A stretch of DNA of 64,000 nucleotides, from contig DATHRK010000073.1 in the NCBI GenBank assembly GCA_035465395.1, positions 1-64,000 on the forward strand, read 5' to 3'. Numbering within the stretch: the first letter of the stretch is position 1; each line of letters opens with the position of its first letter. Both the position numbers and the translations under genes were made by a program. This stretch comes from DATHRK01 sp035465395. Its GTDB lineage: Bacteria; Gemmatimonadota; Gemmatimonadetes; Longimicrobiales; RSA9. Positions 1 to 7,375 of the stretch are shown here, piece after piece. Under the pieces are notes generated by a model. That model did not search any database, had not been told where the DNA came from, and saw only the letters and a program-made list of their open reading frames with translations.

Positions 1-295
1 CATCCGGGCCGGCAACCGCCGCGGTGTCGACGCTGGATCGCGCGATGGTCTCGATGCGCAGCGGGTACGTGCCGGGCAGCAGCCCCGCGATGCGAAAGCG
101 GCCGTTCTGGTCGGTGAGGACGCGGTGGCGGGAGTTCGGGATGCGAACGAGCGCGGCGGCCAGCGGCGCCCCGCTCTCCGCCGCGAGGACCCGGCCGGTG
201 AGCGCGTGGCGGTGGTCCTGCGCGGCGGTGGGCGTCGGGCGGAGCAGGACCGCGGCCGCGGCGAGCAGGAGCAGCGCGGATCGAGCTGACGGCAC
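1..295 (-). CDS. Secreted protein with carboxypeptidase-regulatory-like (CarboxypepD_reg) domain, 3' part cut off by window edge
   Basis: A GTG at 293-295, 3 bases after the menC stop, opens a frame that runs off the window. The first 25 residues look like a signal peptide: a basic start, a Leu/Ala core and an Ala-Gln-Asp cleavage site. After it come 'ALTGRVLAAESGAPLAAALV' and 'NGRFRIAGLLPGTYPLRIE', the signature of the beta-sandwich CarboxypepD_reg fold. In diderms this fold often starts TonB-dependent receptors or stands alone in secreted proteins. Only about 98 residues are visible, so the full product is unknown. The gene is co-directional and almost contiguous with menC and ppc. Confidence 0.7.
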   Translation of the reverse strand, partial: MPSARSALLLLAAAAVLLRPTPTAAQDHRHALTGRVLAAESGAPLAAALVRIPNSRHRVLTDQNGRFRIAGLLPGTYPLRIETIARSSVDTAAVAGPD

Positions 296-298
296 GGT

Positions 299-1429
299 TC
301 AGCCCAGGTCGGATCGGCGCACCGTCAACGCGTCGATCCGCTCGTGGTCCACGACCACCCCCACACCCGGCCCACGGGGGACCCGCACCGAGCCGTCGAA
401 GGCGCCCGCGGGCTGCGCCACGATGTCGGAAGCGAGGTACGCGCCCGCCGGCGTCAGGTCGCCCGCCATGGTGAACCCCGGCAAGCTCGCCAGCGCCGCG
501 TTGTAGGCGCGTCCCAGGCCGGTCTCGAACATGCCACCGCACCACGCGTCGATCCCCGCCTCGAGGCACAGGTCGTGGATCGCGAGGGCCGGGCCGAATC
601 CGCCGACGCGGCCCGGCTTGATGTTCACGATGCGGCCGGCGTCCAGCGCGAGCATCGTCCGCGCGTCCTCGACCGACGCGATCGACTCGTCCAGACAGAT
701 CGGCGTGGCGATGCGGGTCTGGAGCTCGGCCAGCGCGGCGAAGTCCCGCGCGGGGAGGGGTTGCTCGATCATCACGAGGCCGACGCCGTCCAGACGTGCG
801 AGGTCCTCGGCGTCCTCGAGCCTGTAGGCGCCGTTCGCGTCCGCCGACAGCGCGACCTCGGGCCCGACCGCGTCGCGCACGGCGCGCAGCGGCTCCAGGT
901 CCCGGCCCGGCTCGATCTTGAGCTTGATCCTGGCGTAGCCTTCGTCGACCGCCGCGCGCGCCCGGCTGGCGAGAATGTCGTGGTCGTCGGTGATGCCTAG
1001 CGTGCGGGCGCACGGGAGCGCGGTGCGGGTGCCGCCCAGGAGCCCGGCGAGCGACTCCCCCCGGCGCTCCGCCAGGGTGGCCCAGCACGCCATCTCGACC
1101 GCCGCCCGCGCCATGGGATGGCCACGGATCCAGGCGAGCGCCTCGGCGATGCCCTCGGGCGCGTCGAACGTTCGGCCAATGACGGAGGGCGCGACCCACG
1201 TCTCCAACACGTGCCACGCCGTCTCGAACGTCTCTGCTGTATAGTCGGGCCGCTCGCCCGCCACGCACTCGGACCACGCGGCCCTCGTCCCGTCGACGCG
1301 CAGCTCGACCAGAGCGACGCGGCGCGCCTCGGTCGTACCGTGGGAGGCGCGGAAGGGCGTCCGCAGCGGGATACGGAGCTCGCGGAGGGTGATCCGATCG
1401 ACGCGTAGAGACACGGCGGCAAGGTACAT
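299..1429 (-). CDS. menC: o-Succinylbenzoate synthase / enolase-superfamily racemase (MenC type)
   Basis: A 376-residue enolase-superfamily protein. The second-half barrel carries the expected catalytic and metal residues: the KLK pair at 169-171, Asp197 in SADANG, Glu222 in IEQP, Asp247 in LDES and Lys271 in VNIKPGRVGG. The 'GGMFETGLGR' segment near 298 is typical of the MenC/N-acylamino-acid racemase branch. MenC dehydrates SHCHC to o-succinylbenzoate in menaquinone synthesis, which would suit a complex I respirer. Related enzymes racemise N-acylamino acids, and sequence alone does not separate these. No other men gene is visible. The true start could be the GTG a few codons inside. Confidence 0.8.
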   Translation of the reverse strand: MYLAAVSLRVDRITLRELRIPLRTPFRASHGTTEARRVALVELRVDGTRAAWSECVAGERPDYTAETFETAWHVLETWVAPSVIGRTFDAPEGIAEALAWIRGHPMARAAVEMACWATLAERRGESLAGLLGGTRTALPCARTLGITDDHDILASRARAAVDEGYARIKLKIEPGRDLEPLRAVRDAVGPEVALSADANGAYRLEDAEDLARLDGVGLVMIEQPLPARDFAALAELQTRIATPICLDESIASVEDARTMLALDAGRIVNIKPGRVGGFGPALAIHDLCLEAGIDAWCGGMFETGLGRAYNAALASLPGFTMAGDLTPAGAYLASDIVAQPAGAFDGSVRVPRGPGVGVVVDHERIDALTVRRSDLG

Positions 1430-1503
1430 CGTACGGGCGGCCGGCGTCGACAGGAGATCCGTTCCGAGTCCTGCGCGGAGCGGAAGCCTGCCTCGGGGAG
1501 TGG

Positions 1504-1519
1504 CGTTTCCGTGGAAACG
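1504..1519 (-). terminator. Perfect inverted repeat after ppc, terminator- or operator-like
   Basis: CGTTTCCGTGGAAACG is a perfect dyad. As RNA it gives a 6-bp stem with a 4-base loop. It lies 22 bases past the ppc stop and 75 bases before the menC start on the same strand. There is no U-run, so it is not a textbook intrinsic terminator. It could instead be an operator or a processing hairpin. Confidence 0.3.
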
Positions 1520-1541
1520 TCGAGGGCGCGGGGAGCGCGCG

Positions 1542-4004
1542 CTAACCCGTGGTCAGCATCCCGGCCGCGATACCGGTGACCGTCTCGCGGAACAGGCGCA
1601 CCTCCACCTCGCTCCACTCGGGCGCCGCCAGCAGGTCGATCTGGAGGAGGTTGAGCGGGTGGATCATCGGCGCCCGGTAGCGGATCGACTCTTCGAGCCA
1701 CGGGCGATCGGGCAAGAGCGAGTCGCCGCCCACAGCGCGGCACGCCAGCTCGACCGCCGCGTGGTAGTCCGCGTCCAGCTCCGCCGCGGCCTCCCCGGGG
1801 AGGCCGCCGGCCAGGCGCCGGCGGTAGCGGTGCCAGATCGCCGGCTCGGTCTTGGCCATCGTGAACGAGAGGAGCCGGGAGTAGGAGCGAAAGAGGGGGT
1901 CCTCGGCCCGCGCTTGCTCGAGCGCCTCCTCGATCCCGGGCCGTTCCCGCACCGCGCCCCACGCGTGGCCGACCCCCAGCCAGGCGTGCAGGAGCAGCCG
2001 CACCTGCGTCCAGCAGAGCACCCAGGGGATCGCGCGCAGCTTCTCGAGCCCGCCCCCCGCGCGGCTGACGGGGCGCGAACCGATCGTGAGCGCCTGAAGG
2101 CGCGTGTAGGGCGTGGCGTTGGCCAGCAGCTCGAGGAACGCCGCGGACCCGACGCGCGCCTCGAACACTGCCCGGGAGCGCCGGGCCAGCTCGCGGGTGA
2201 GGTCGCTCGGGCCGCGGTACTCCGGCGGGTCGTGCTGCACCCGCGCGACCTTCTCGACCAGGCTGCGCAGGATCGCCGGGCTGGCGAACGTCCGCTCCAC
2301 CATCTCGCCCTGCACCGTGTACTTGTAGGGCGTCCGCGCGCCGGGGGGCCAGGTCGCCGCCAGGTCCTCGATGCGCCCGCCGCCGCGGCCCACGCTGCCG
2401 CCGTGGCCGTGGAAGAAGAGCGGCTGTACCCCCTCGCCGTCGGCCCACTCGCCGAGCCGCCGCATGGCGTCGTGCAGCGCCACGCGGCTCGCGAGCATGC
2501 CCATGCGCTTGGCGGTGTCGGAGTAGCCCAGCATGACCTCGAGGTGCCCGCGCGAGCGCACGGCCTCGCGGAAGCGCTCGTCCTTCCAGATGGCGGCGAG
2601 GATGTCCGGCGCTCGCTCGAGAACGTCGGGCAGCTCGAACAGCGGAATGACGGGCAGGCCGCCGGCGGCTGGGTCCGACCCCAGCATCCGATCGACCAGC
2701 CGCTGCGCCTCGAGCAGATCCTCGGCCTCCAGCGTCATGCTGACCACGACCGCGCGGGCGTAGTGCGCCACGGCGCCGCCCGCCGCGATCGCGGTCAGGC
2801 GCTCCATCATCGCCGCGATGGGGCTGTCCGGCGCGAACCCCCCGCGCTCCTCGCGCAGCTCGAGCGGCACCACCAGCGCCGGGAACACCCCGAGCAGCGT
2901 CGACAGCCGCTGCGCCGCGGGGTGGGGGATGCCCAGATGGGCGCGCCACAGTGCCTGGAAACGGTCGATCGAGTCGCGGAGCGCAGCCACGCGACCGCCG
3001 TCCCCCTGGGACACGCGTTCGAGGGCCTCGAGGGACGCCCGCAGGTCGGCGAACGCCGCGTCGAGCTCCGAGCCGATGTCGCCGGGGGCCTCGTCCGGGG
3101 CGTCGGTTTGCGCGCCCTCCGAGGCGAGCCGCACGTCCTCCGCCAGGGGAGGGAGGAGGACCCCCCGGACGAACGCCGCCAGCCGGTCCCGGGATCGCTG
3201 CAGCGACGCATGCGTCTGGTCGGGCCCGACGCCCGGATGACCGTCCTTGTCGCCCCCCACCCAGGAGCGCAGCAGGACCTCGTGTCCCGCCTCCGTCAGC
3301 GCCACCCACTCCGACAGGATCGGGTCCGTCAGCAGCGAGAACAGGTGCGCGGCCTCGTCGTCGACCGACGGCTTCTGGCGAGGATGCGTGCCGACCAGCC
3401 AGGCGAGCTGGAGCAGGTTGCGGATCTCACGGCGGTCGATCGGGCGGTCGGAGTCGAGCGACGCCAGGACGTGGTCCTGCACGCGGCGCAGCAGGCGGAT
3501 GTTGGTCGGGGAGCGCGACTCGGTAGGGTGCGCCGTGAGGACGAACGTGACCCGGGCGCCGGGGTGCTCGGCCGAGCCGTTGGTCGCGAGTTGCCCGCTG
3601 GAGGGCACCGGCTCCTCGTGTGTCCTCTCGCGGGCGCGGTCCCTACCGCCTCGTGCGCTGGGCGCGACGGACGCGGCGTCGGCGTCCGCGTTGCGCAGCC
3701 GATGCGTGCGGTAGGCGTTCTCGCAGACGTTCACGAGTTGGAGGTAGAGCGTGTACGCGCGCGCCACCTCCGACCGCTGCGCCGTGGTGAGGAGGTCGAG
3801 AGTCGCCTCGGCGCGGTCGAGAGCCTTCTCGCGCTCGTCCGGCGCGTCGCTCTCGCGGAAGCGGACCATGCAGCGGCGCACCCGCTCCACCGCCTCGAAG
3901 ATCGCCGGGCCTGCGGCGGCGTCGAGGGCGTTTCCCAGCTCCTCCTCGACGTCGCCGACCGTGGCCGTGAGGCCCGGAGGCAGGTGCTCTGGTCGCGAAG
4001 ACAC
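1542..4004 (-). CDS. ppc: Phosphoenolpyruvate carboxylase
   Basis: An 820-residue PEP carboxylase that fixes bicarbonate onto PEP to form oxaloacetate, replenishing the TCA cycle. Visible signatures: TAHPTES at 157-163 with the catalytic His159, WVGGDKDGHPGV near 250, LGYSDTAKRMG near 490, and a C-terminal 'GIAAGMLTTG' matching the family's conserved tail. The start is GTG at 4002-4004. Oddity: the family's FHGRGG loop reads FHGHGG (about 2396-2414), replacing a usually conserved arginine, while the following GRGGG arginine remains. The protein is somewhat shorter than the roughly 880-residue enterobacterial enzyme. It is divergent from the antitoxin remnant, with only 25 bases between them. 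Confidence 0.93.
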   Translation of the reverse strand: MSSRPEHLPPGLTATVGDVEEELGNALDAAAGPAIFEAVERVRRCMVRFRESDAPDEREKALDRAEATLDLLTTAQRSEVARAYTLYLQLVNVCENAYRTHRLRNADADAASVAPSARGGRDRARERTHEEPVPSSGQLATNGSAEHPGARVTFVLTAHPTESRSPTNIRLLRRVQDHVLASLDSDRPIDRREIRNLLQLAWLVGTHPRQKPSVDDEAAHLFSLLTDPILSEWVALTEAGHEVLLRSWVGGDKDGHPGVGPDQTHASLQRSRDRLAAFVRGVLLPPLAEDVRLASEGAQTDAPDEAPGDIGSELDAAFADLRASLEALERVSQGDGGRVAALRDSIDRFQALWRAHLGIPHPAAQRLSTLLGVFPALVVPLELREERGGFAPDSPIAAMMERLTAIAAGGAVAHYARAVVVSMTLEAEDLLEAQRLVDRMLGSDPAAGGLPVIPLFELPDVLERAPDILAAIWKDERFREAVRSRGHLEVMLGYSDTAKRMGMLASRVALHDAMRRLGEWADGEGVQPLFFHGHGGSVGRGGGRIEDLAATWPPGARTPYKYTVQGEMVERTFASPAILRSLVEKVARVQHDPPEYRGPSDLTRELARRSRAVFEARVGSAAFLELLANATPYTRLQALTIGSRPVSRAGGGLEKLRAIPWVLCWTQVRLLLHAWLGVGHAWGAVRERPGIEEALEQARAEDPLFRSYSRLLSFTMAKTEPAIWHRYRRRLAGGLPGEAAAELDADYHAAVELACRAVGGDSLLPDRPWLEESIRYRAPMIHPLNLLQIDLLAAPEWSEVEVRLFRETVTGIAAGMLTTG

Positions 4005-4029
4005 TGCGGCGTCCTGGTGTCGGTAACGG

Positions 4030-4224
4030 TTGGTGAGGAGCTACCAGCAGGTTGGCGTCAGACGCAACGGCCGGGCCGCCTTTCAGGTTTCCGCGGCCCG
4101 CTGGCTCCGCAAGCCCAATCGCGGGCTGGACGGGAAGCGACCGCTGGATCTGCTGGAGAGCGACCTCGGCGCACGCGTCGTCGAGCGCGTCCTCGGGCGC
4201 ATCGAACGCGGCCTGGTCGCGTAG
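4030..4224 (+). pseudogene. Antitoxin remnant: MbcA/ParS/Xre-type toxin-binding (DUF2384) domain only
   Basis: A 64-residue frame starting at TTG 4030 (or GTG 4033), directly after an in-frame TAA at 4024. The segment 'WLRKPNRGLDGKRPLDLLES' and the following 'GARVVERVLGRIERGL' match the C-terminal toxin-binding domain of Xre-type antitoxins that pair with RES toxins. Family members are normally about 120-160 residues with an N-terminal helix-turn-helix. Here that part is absent, and the upstream DNA is already the ppc start region on the other strand. It is either a decayed antitoxin or a minimal one that can neutralise but not bind DNA. The RES toxin gene follows after 6 bases. Confidence 0.7.
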
Positions 4225-4230
4225 CGCGCC

Positions 4231-4695
4231 TTGCGCGTCTGGCGCCTCGCGAGGGCTGCCCATGCCGAGCTGGACGGGGAGGGCGCCCGCCTGTACGGGG
4301 CCCGCTGGACCTCCGTGGGCGTCGCCGCCGTGTACGCCGCTGAGCACCTGTCGCTGGCCGCCCTGGAGTACCTCGTCCACGTCGACATCGAGGACGCGCC
4401 CGACGACCTGATGGCCGTCGAGATCGAAGTGCCCGACGACGCCGGCGAGCTTGCGTTCGCCGATGGCGACCTCCCTCGCGCGTGGCGCGACACGCCGGCG
4501 CCCGAGGCGTGCCGCCAGGTCGGGGACCGCTGGGCGGGGGAGGGAGAGGCGCTGGTTCTGCGGGTGCCGTCCGTGCTCGTTCCGGAGGAGTCGAACGTGC
4601 TCGTGAACCCGGCGCACCCCCGGGCGTCCGAGGTGCGGGCGGTGGGGGAGCGGCGGTTCGTGTACGATCCACGATTGTTGCGGGGCGGGGGATAG
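4231..4695 (+). CDS. RES-domain toxin (NAD+-degrading family)
   Basis: A 154-residue RES-domain protein. The three family-naming residues are visible: Arg25 in GARW, Glu46 in LAALEYLVH and Ser114 in RVPSVLVP, followed by 'NVLVNPAHP'. Characterised RES toxins deplete NAD+ and are neutralised by Xre/MbcA-type antitoxins encoded just upstream. The start is TTG at 4231; the preceding in-frame codons reach the antitoxin's stop, so nothing earlier is possible. The reading frame is intact and of normal family length, although its antitoxin partner is truncated. That suggests either a weakened toxin or neutralisation by the remaining domain. Confidence 0.85.
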   Translation: MRVWRLARAAHAELDGEGARLYGARWTSVGVAAVYAAEHLSLAALEYLVHVDIEDAPDDLMAVEIEVPDDAGELAFADGDLPRAWRDTPAPEACRQVGDRWAGEGEALVLRVPSVLVPEESNVLVNPAHPRASEVRAVGERRFVYDPRLLRGGG

Positions 4696-4744
4696 GGCGT
4701 GGTCGGCGACCGGCGCCGGAGTCGCGCCGGCGCTAGTTTGAGAA

Positions 4745-4767
4745 GGTCGCCCCCCGGTTCGGCGACC
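4745..4767. repeat. Inverted repeat between the RES toxin and the DUF697 gene
   Basis: GGTCGCC and GGCGACC arms (7 bp) around a 9-base loop, 49 bases after the RES stop. A related dyad GGTCGGCGACC sits at 4701-4711. There is no U-run. A transcription end or a protein-binding site are both possible. Confidence 0.3.
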
Positions 4768-4790
4768 GGCCCGTCCAGGGAAGGAAGCTC

Positions 4791-5798
4791 GTGCTCAGGA
4801 AGATCGCCTTCGGTCTCGCCCTCGCCCTCACCCTCGCGTTCGGCGTCATCCTCACCAATCAGATCCTGCAGCTCGCGGACTTGGCGGCGCGGGTTGATCC
4901 GACGTTCGGGCAGGGCGTCTTCTGGACGCTCGTGCTGATACTGGCCGCGGCCTTCGCCGTGCCTCTCGCGCTGTTCCTTCGGCTGCCCCGGGCGTTGCAG
5001 CCGCCCGCGACGACCGAAGGACCCGAGTTCGAGGCCCACCTGGAGGCTCTCCGCCGACGACTGACGAGGAATCGCCTGTTGAAGGACCGGCCTTTGGCGT
5101 CGCGGGAGGAGATCGAAGCGGCCCTCGCCGTTCTGGACGTGCAGGCGACCGACGCGATGAAGCGCGCGGGGAGCCGAGCATTCCTCACCACGGCCGTTTC
5201 GCAGAACGGCGCCCTCGACGCCCTCGTGGTTTTGGGCATCCAGGCGCGGCTGGTCTGGGAAACAGCGACGATCTACTCGCAGCGCCCGGGTCTGCGTGAG
5301 ATGGCCTACCTGTACTCGAACGTCCTCACGACGGCCTTCATCTCCGGCGAGCTGGACGACGCCGACATGGCGGAGGCGATGGAGCCGGCGCTGTCGGCGG
5401 TGCTCGGCTCCGCTGCCGGGCTCATACCGGGTCTCCAGGTCGCCAGCAACCTCTTCGTGAACTCCGTCCTGTCCGGCACGGCCAACGCTTTCCTGACGCT
5501 GCGTGTCGGCGTGATCGCGCGGGAGTACAGCCGGGCCTGGACGGCTCCTTCGCGAGGTCCGCTGCGGCGGCTGGCCATTGCCCAGGCCGGCGCCATGTTG
5601 GGCGGGATCGTAATCGAGGGCGCCGCGAAGATCTCCTCCGCGATCGGCCGCGGAGCGGGCCGGGCGCTCACAGGCGCGGTGACGGGGACCGGCAAAGCGG
5701 TCAGCGGCGCCGTGACGGGGACCGGCAAGCGCATCGCGGCGACTGGCGCGGCGATCCGAGACAAGCTTCTGGCGAAGCAGCCCGACCCGACCGACTGA
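4791..5798 (+). CDS. DUF697 (YcjF-like) inner-membrane protein
   Basis: A 335-residue membrane protein starting at GTG 4791 behind a GGAAGGAAG ribosome site. It has two N-terminal hydrophobic helices (about 5-25 and 43-63), a charged linker, then the DUF697 domain beginning 'AVSQNGALDALVVLGIQ' (135-151) and containing 'LVWETATIYSQRPG'. DUF697 proteins (YcjF family) are usually paired with a YcjX-like or Era-like GTPase, but none is seen here. The C-terminus is Gly/Ala/Lys-rich, with an 11-residue repeat GAVTGTGK. Function is unknown; roles in envelope stress or membrane organisation are guesses from relatives. Confidence 0.75.
   Translation: MLRKIAFGLALALTLAFGVILTNQILQLADLAARVDPTFGQGVFWTLVLILAAAFAVPLALFLRLPRALQPPATTEGPEFEAHLEALRRRLTRNRLLKDRPLASREEIEAALAVLDVQATDAMKRAGSRAFLTTAVSQNGALDALVVLGIQARLVWETATIYSQRPGLREMAYLYSNVLTTAFISGELDDADMAEAMEPALSAVLGSAAGLIPGLQVASNLFVNSVLSGTANAFLTLRVGVIAREYSRAWTAPSRGPLRRLAIAQAGAMLGGIVIEGAAKISSAIGRGAGRALTGAVTGTGKAVSGAVTGTGKRIAATGAAIRDKLLAKQPDPTD
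5673..5729 (+). repeat. Two tandem 33-bp units within the DUF697 gene
   Basis: Two near-identical copies with period 33 bases start at 5673 and 5706, encoding GAVTGTGKAVS and then GAVTGTGK. In-frame tandem duplication in a glycine-rich tail is a likely site of length variation between strains. Confidence 0.75.
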
Positions 5799-5833
5799 GC
5801 CCGAGACGGCGGACCGAGGTTAGGATCGTTCCA

Positions 5834-6391
5834 CTACATCCGCGGCAGCGTGACCCCTTCCTGCTTCTGGTACTTTCCGCTCCGCTCCGCGTACGTCACG
5901 CTCGGGACCTCGTCCCCCTCGAAGAAGAGCAACTGCGCGATCCCCTCGTCCGAGTAGATCTTCGCGGGGAGGGGCGTGGTGTTGGAGATCTCGAGCGTGA
6001 GGTGGCCCTCCCACTCGGGCTCCAGGGGCGTAACATTCACGATGATCCCGCACCTTGCGTACGTCGATTTTCCGACGCAGATCACCAGCGTATCCGCCGG
6101 GATCCGGAAGTACTCGAGCGTCCTCGCCAGCGCGAAGGAGTTCGGCGGGATGATGCAGTGTCCCTCCCCCGAGATGTCCACGAACGACTTGTCGCTGAAG
6201 GCCTTAGGATCGACGACCACGCTGTGCACGTCGGTGAAGACCTTGTACTCGTCGGCGACCCGGATGTCGTAGCCGAAGCTCGAGCAGCCGTAGCTAATCG
6301 CGCCGTTCCGGACCTGGCCGGACTCGAACGGCTCGATCATGCCGTGCTCGGTGGACATGCGGCGGATCCAGTGGTCGCTGCGTATTGCCAT
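5834..6391 (-). CDS. dcd: dCTP deaminase
   Basis: A 185-residue dCTP deaminase, making dUTP (or dUMP if bifunctional) for thymidylate synthesis. Family marks: 'SSFGYDIRV' near 37-45, the nucleotide loop GKSTYARCG at 108-115, and 'EPEWEGHLTLEISNTT' with the likely catalytic Glu134. The start is ATG 6391. Its 3' end faces the DUF697 gene, with 35 bases between them and no obvious hairpin. The sequence belongs to the group with an 'IVNVTPLEPEWEG' core. Whether it also has dUTPase activity cannot be read from sequence. Confidence 0.93.
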   Translation of the reverse strand: MAIRSDHWIRRMSTEHGMIEPFESGQVRNGAISYGCSSFGYDIRVADEYKVFTDVHSVVVDPKAFSDKSFVDISGEGHCIIPPNSFALARTLEYFRIPADTLVICVGKSTYARCGIIVNVTPLEPEWEGHLTLEISNTTPLPAKIYSDEGIAQLLFFEGDEVPSVTYAERSGKYQKQEGVTLPRM

Positions 6392-6599
6392 GGGTGCGTG
6401 TTCGGGGCTGTAGGGTGTTGGGTCGGCGCCGGGTCGCCGGCGGCCGCAACTTACGGGAGACGCCGGGGCTAGGCCATGTCCACGTCGTGGTCTGCGACGT
6501 TCGCGATGATCCTTGTAGATCTTCGCGGCCGCGAGTCAATTTGGGTCTGCGTCGACCGGCTCGCCCGCCAGAGCCCCGCCGTCTCCCCGGAGGTGTGGC

Positions 6600-7352
6600 A
6601 TGCCCAAGCTCCCTCGCTTCGCTCCCATCGGCAGCTTCGCACTCGCCGCCACCCTCGCCGCCTGCGGCGACACTCCGACCGCCCTCGAGAACCTCGTCAA
6701 GCTCCCCGGTGGAGGCGCGCTGTACTTCCAGGGGGCGGCCGCGAACTCCCCCCAGCGCCCGCGGATCGAAGAGATCGTGAAGGCCACCGTGGCATCCGCC
6801 CGGGACCGCATCCCGCTCGACAACATCACCGTCACGGTTGGCCACGGGACGGAGGGCCGGGGACTGATTCCGCAGTTCGGGTTCGGTGGTCTCGCGAACG
6901 CGGGGGCCGTGGCGATCACCATCGACCCCGCCAACCCCGCGTGGCCGGCGTCCCTGGAGACCGAGTTCGACAGGCTGCTCGCGCACCTCTTCCACCACCT
7001 CGCGCGCTTCCGCCTGATCGGCTTCAACGACCACCTGCTAGACGCGCTGGTGACCGAGGGCCTGGCCGACCACTTCACGGTTGAGCTGCTCGGCGGGGAG
7101 CCCGCGATCTGGACGTCGGCGGTGCAGGGCGCCGAGCTGGAGATGTGGATCCAGACGGCGAGCGAGACGTGGCTGGAACCGGAGTTCGATCGGGCGCCGT
7201 GGTTCCACGTCGGCGTCGAGTCGGAGGTGCCGACCTGGACCGGCTACGCCATCGGCTGGGAACTCACGAGCCGCTACCTGGAGGCGCACCCCGAGGCGAG
7301 CGCGTCGACGCTGCTGAACGCGCCGGGAGAGGCGTTCGCGCCGGCGGAGTAG
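6600..7352 (+). CDS. DUF2268-like lipoprotein with degenerate HExxH motif
   Basis: A 250-residue predicted lipoprotein with lipobox LAAC and Cys22 as the lipidation site. The start ATG 6600 has GGAGG 8 bases upstream. The body resembles DUF2268 predicted Zn-proteases: an 'AHLFHHLAR' segment at 129-137, 'EGLADHF' at 154-160 with the downstream metal-ligand-type Glu154, and a C-terminal 'GYAIGWELTSRYL'. The family motif HExxH reads H130-L-F-H-H134: both metal-type histidines are kept but the catalytic glutamate is leucine. If the assignment is right, the protein is probably not an active protease of the usual mechanism. It stands alone between two minus-strand genes. Confidence 0.6.
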   Translation: MPKLPRFAPIGSFALAATLAACGDTPTALENLVKLPGGGALYFQGAAANSPQRPRIEEIVKATVASARDRIPLDNITVTVGHGTEGRGLIPQFGFGGLANAGAVAITIDPANPAWPASLETEFDRLLAHLFHHLARFRLIGFNDHLLDALVTEGLADHFTVELLGGEPAIWTSAVQGAELEMWIQTASETWLEPEFDRAPWFHVGVESEVPTWTGYAIGWELTSRYLEAHPEASASTLLNAPGEAFAPAE

Positions 7353-7375
7353 GCTGCGACGGCCGGCCGCCGCGC

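Noticed and set aside
4004..4224. A frameshifted full-length antitoxin
   Set aside because: The DNA upstream is the ppc start on the opposite strand, and no frame there encodes an HTH, so deletion rather than frameshift is the better reading.
1389..4343. A 984-codon open frame on the plus strand across ppc
   Set aside because: It is antisense to ppc, whose motifs are clear. Its translation is Arg/Gly/His-rich without any family signature, as expected from codon bias in a 70% GC genome.
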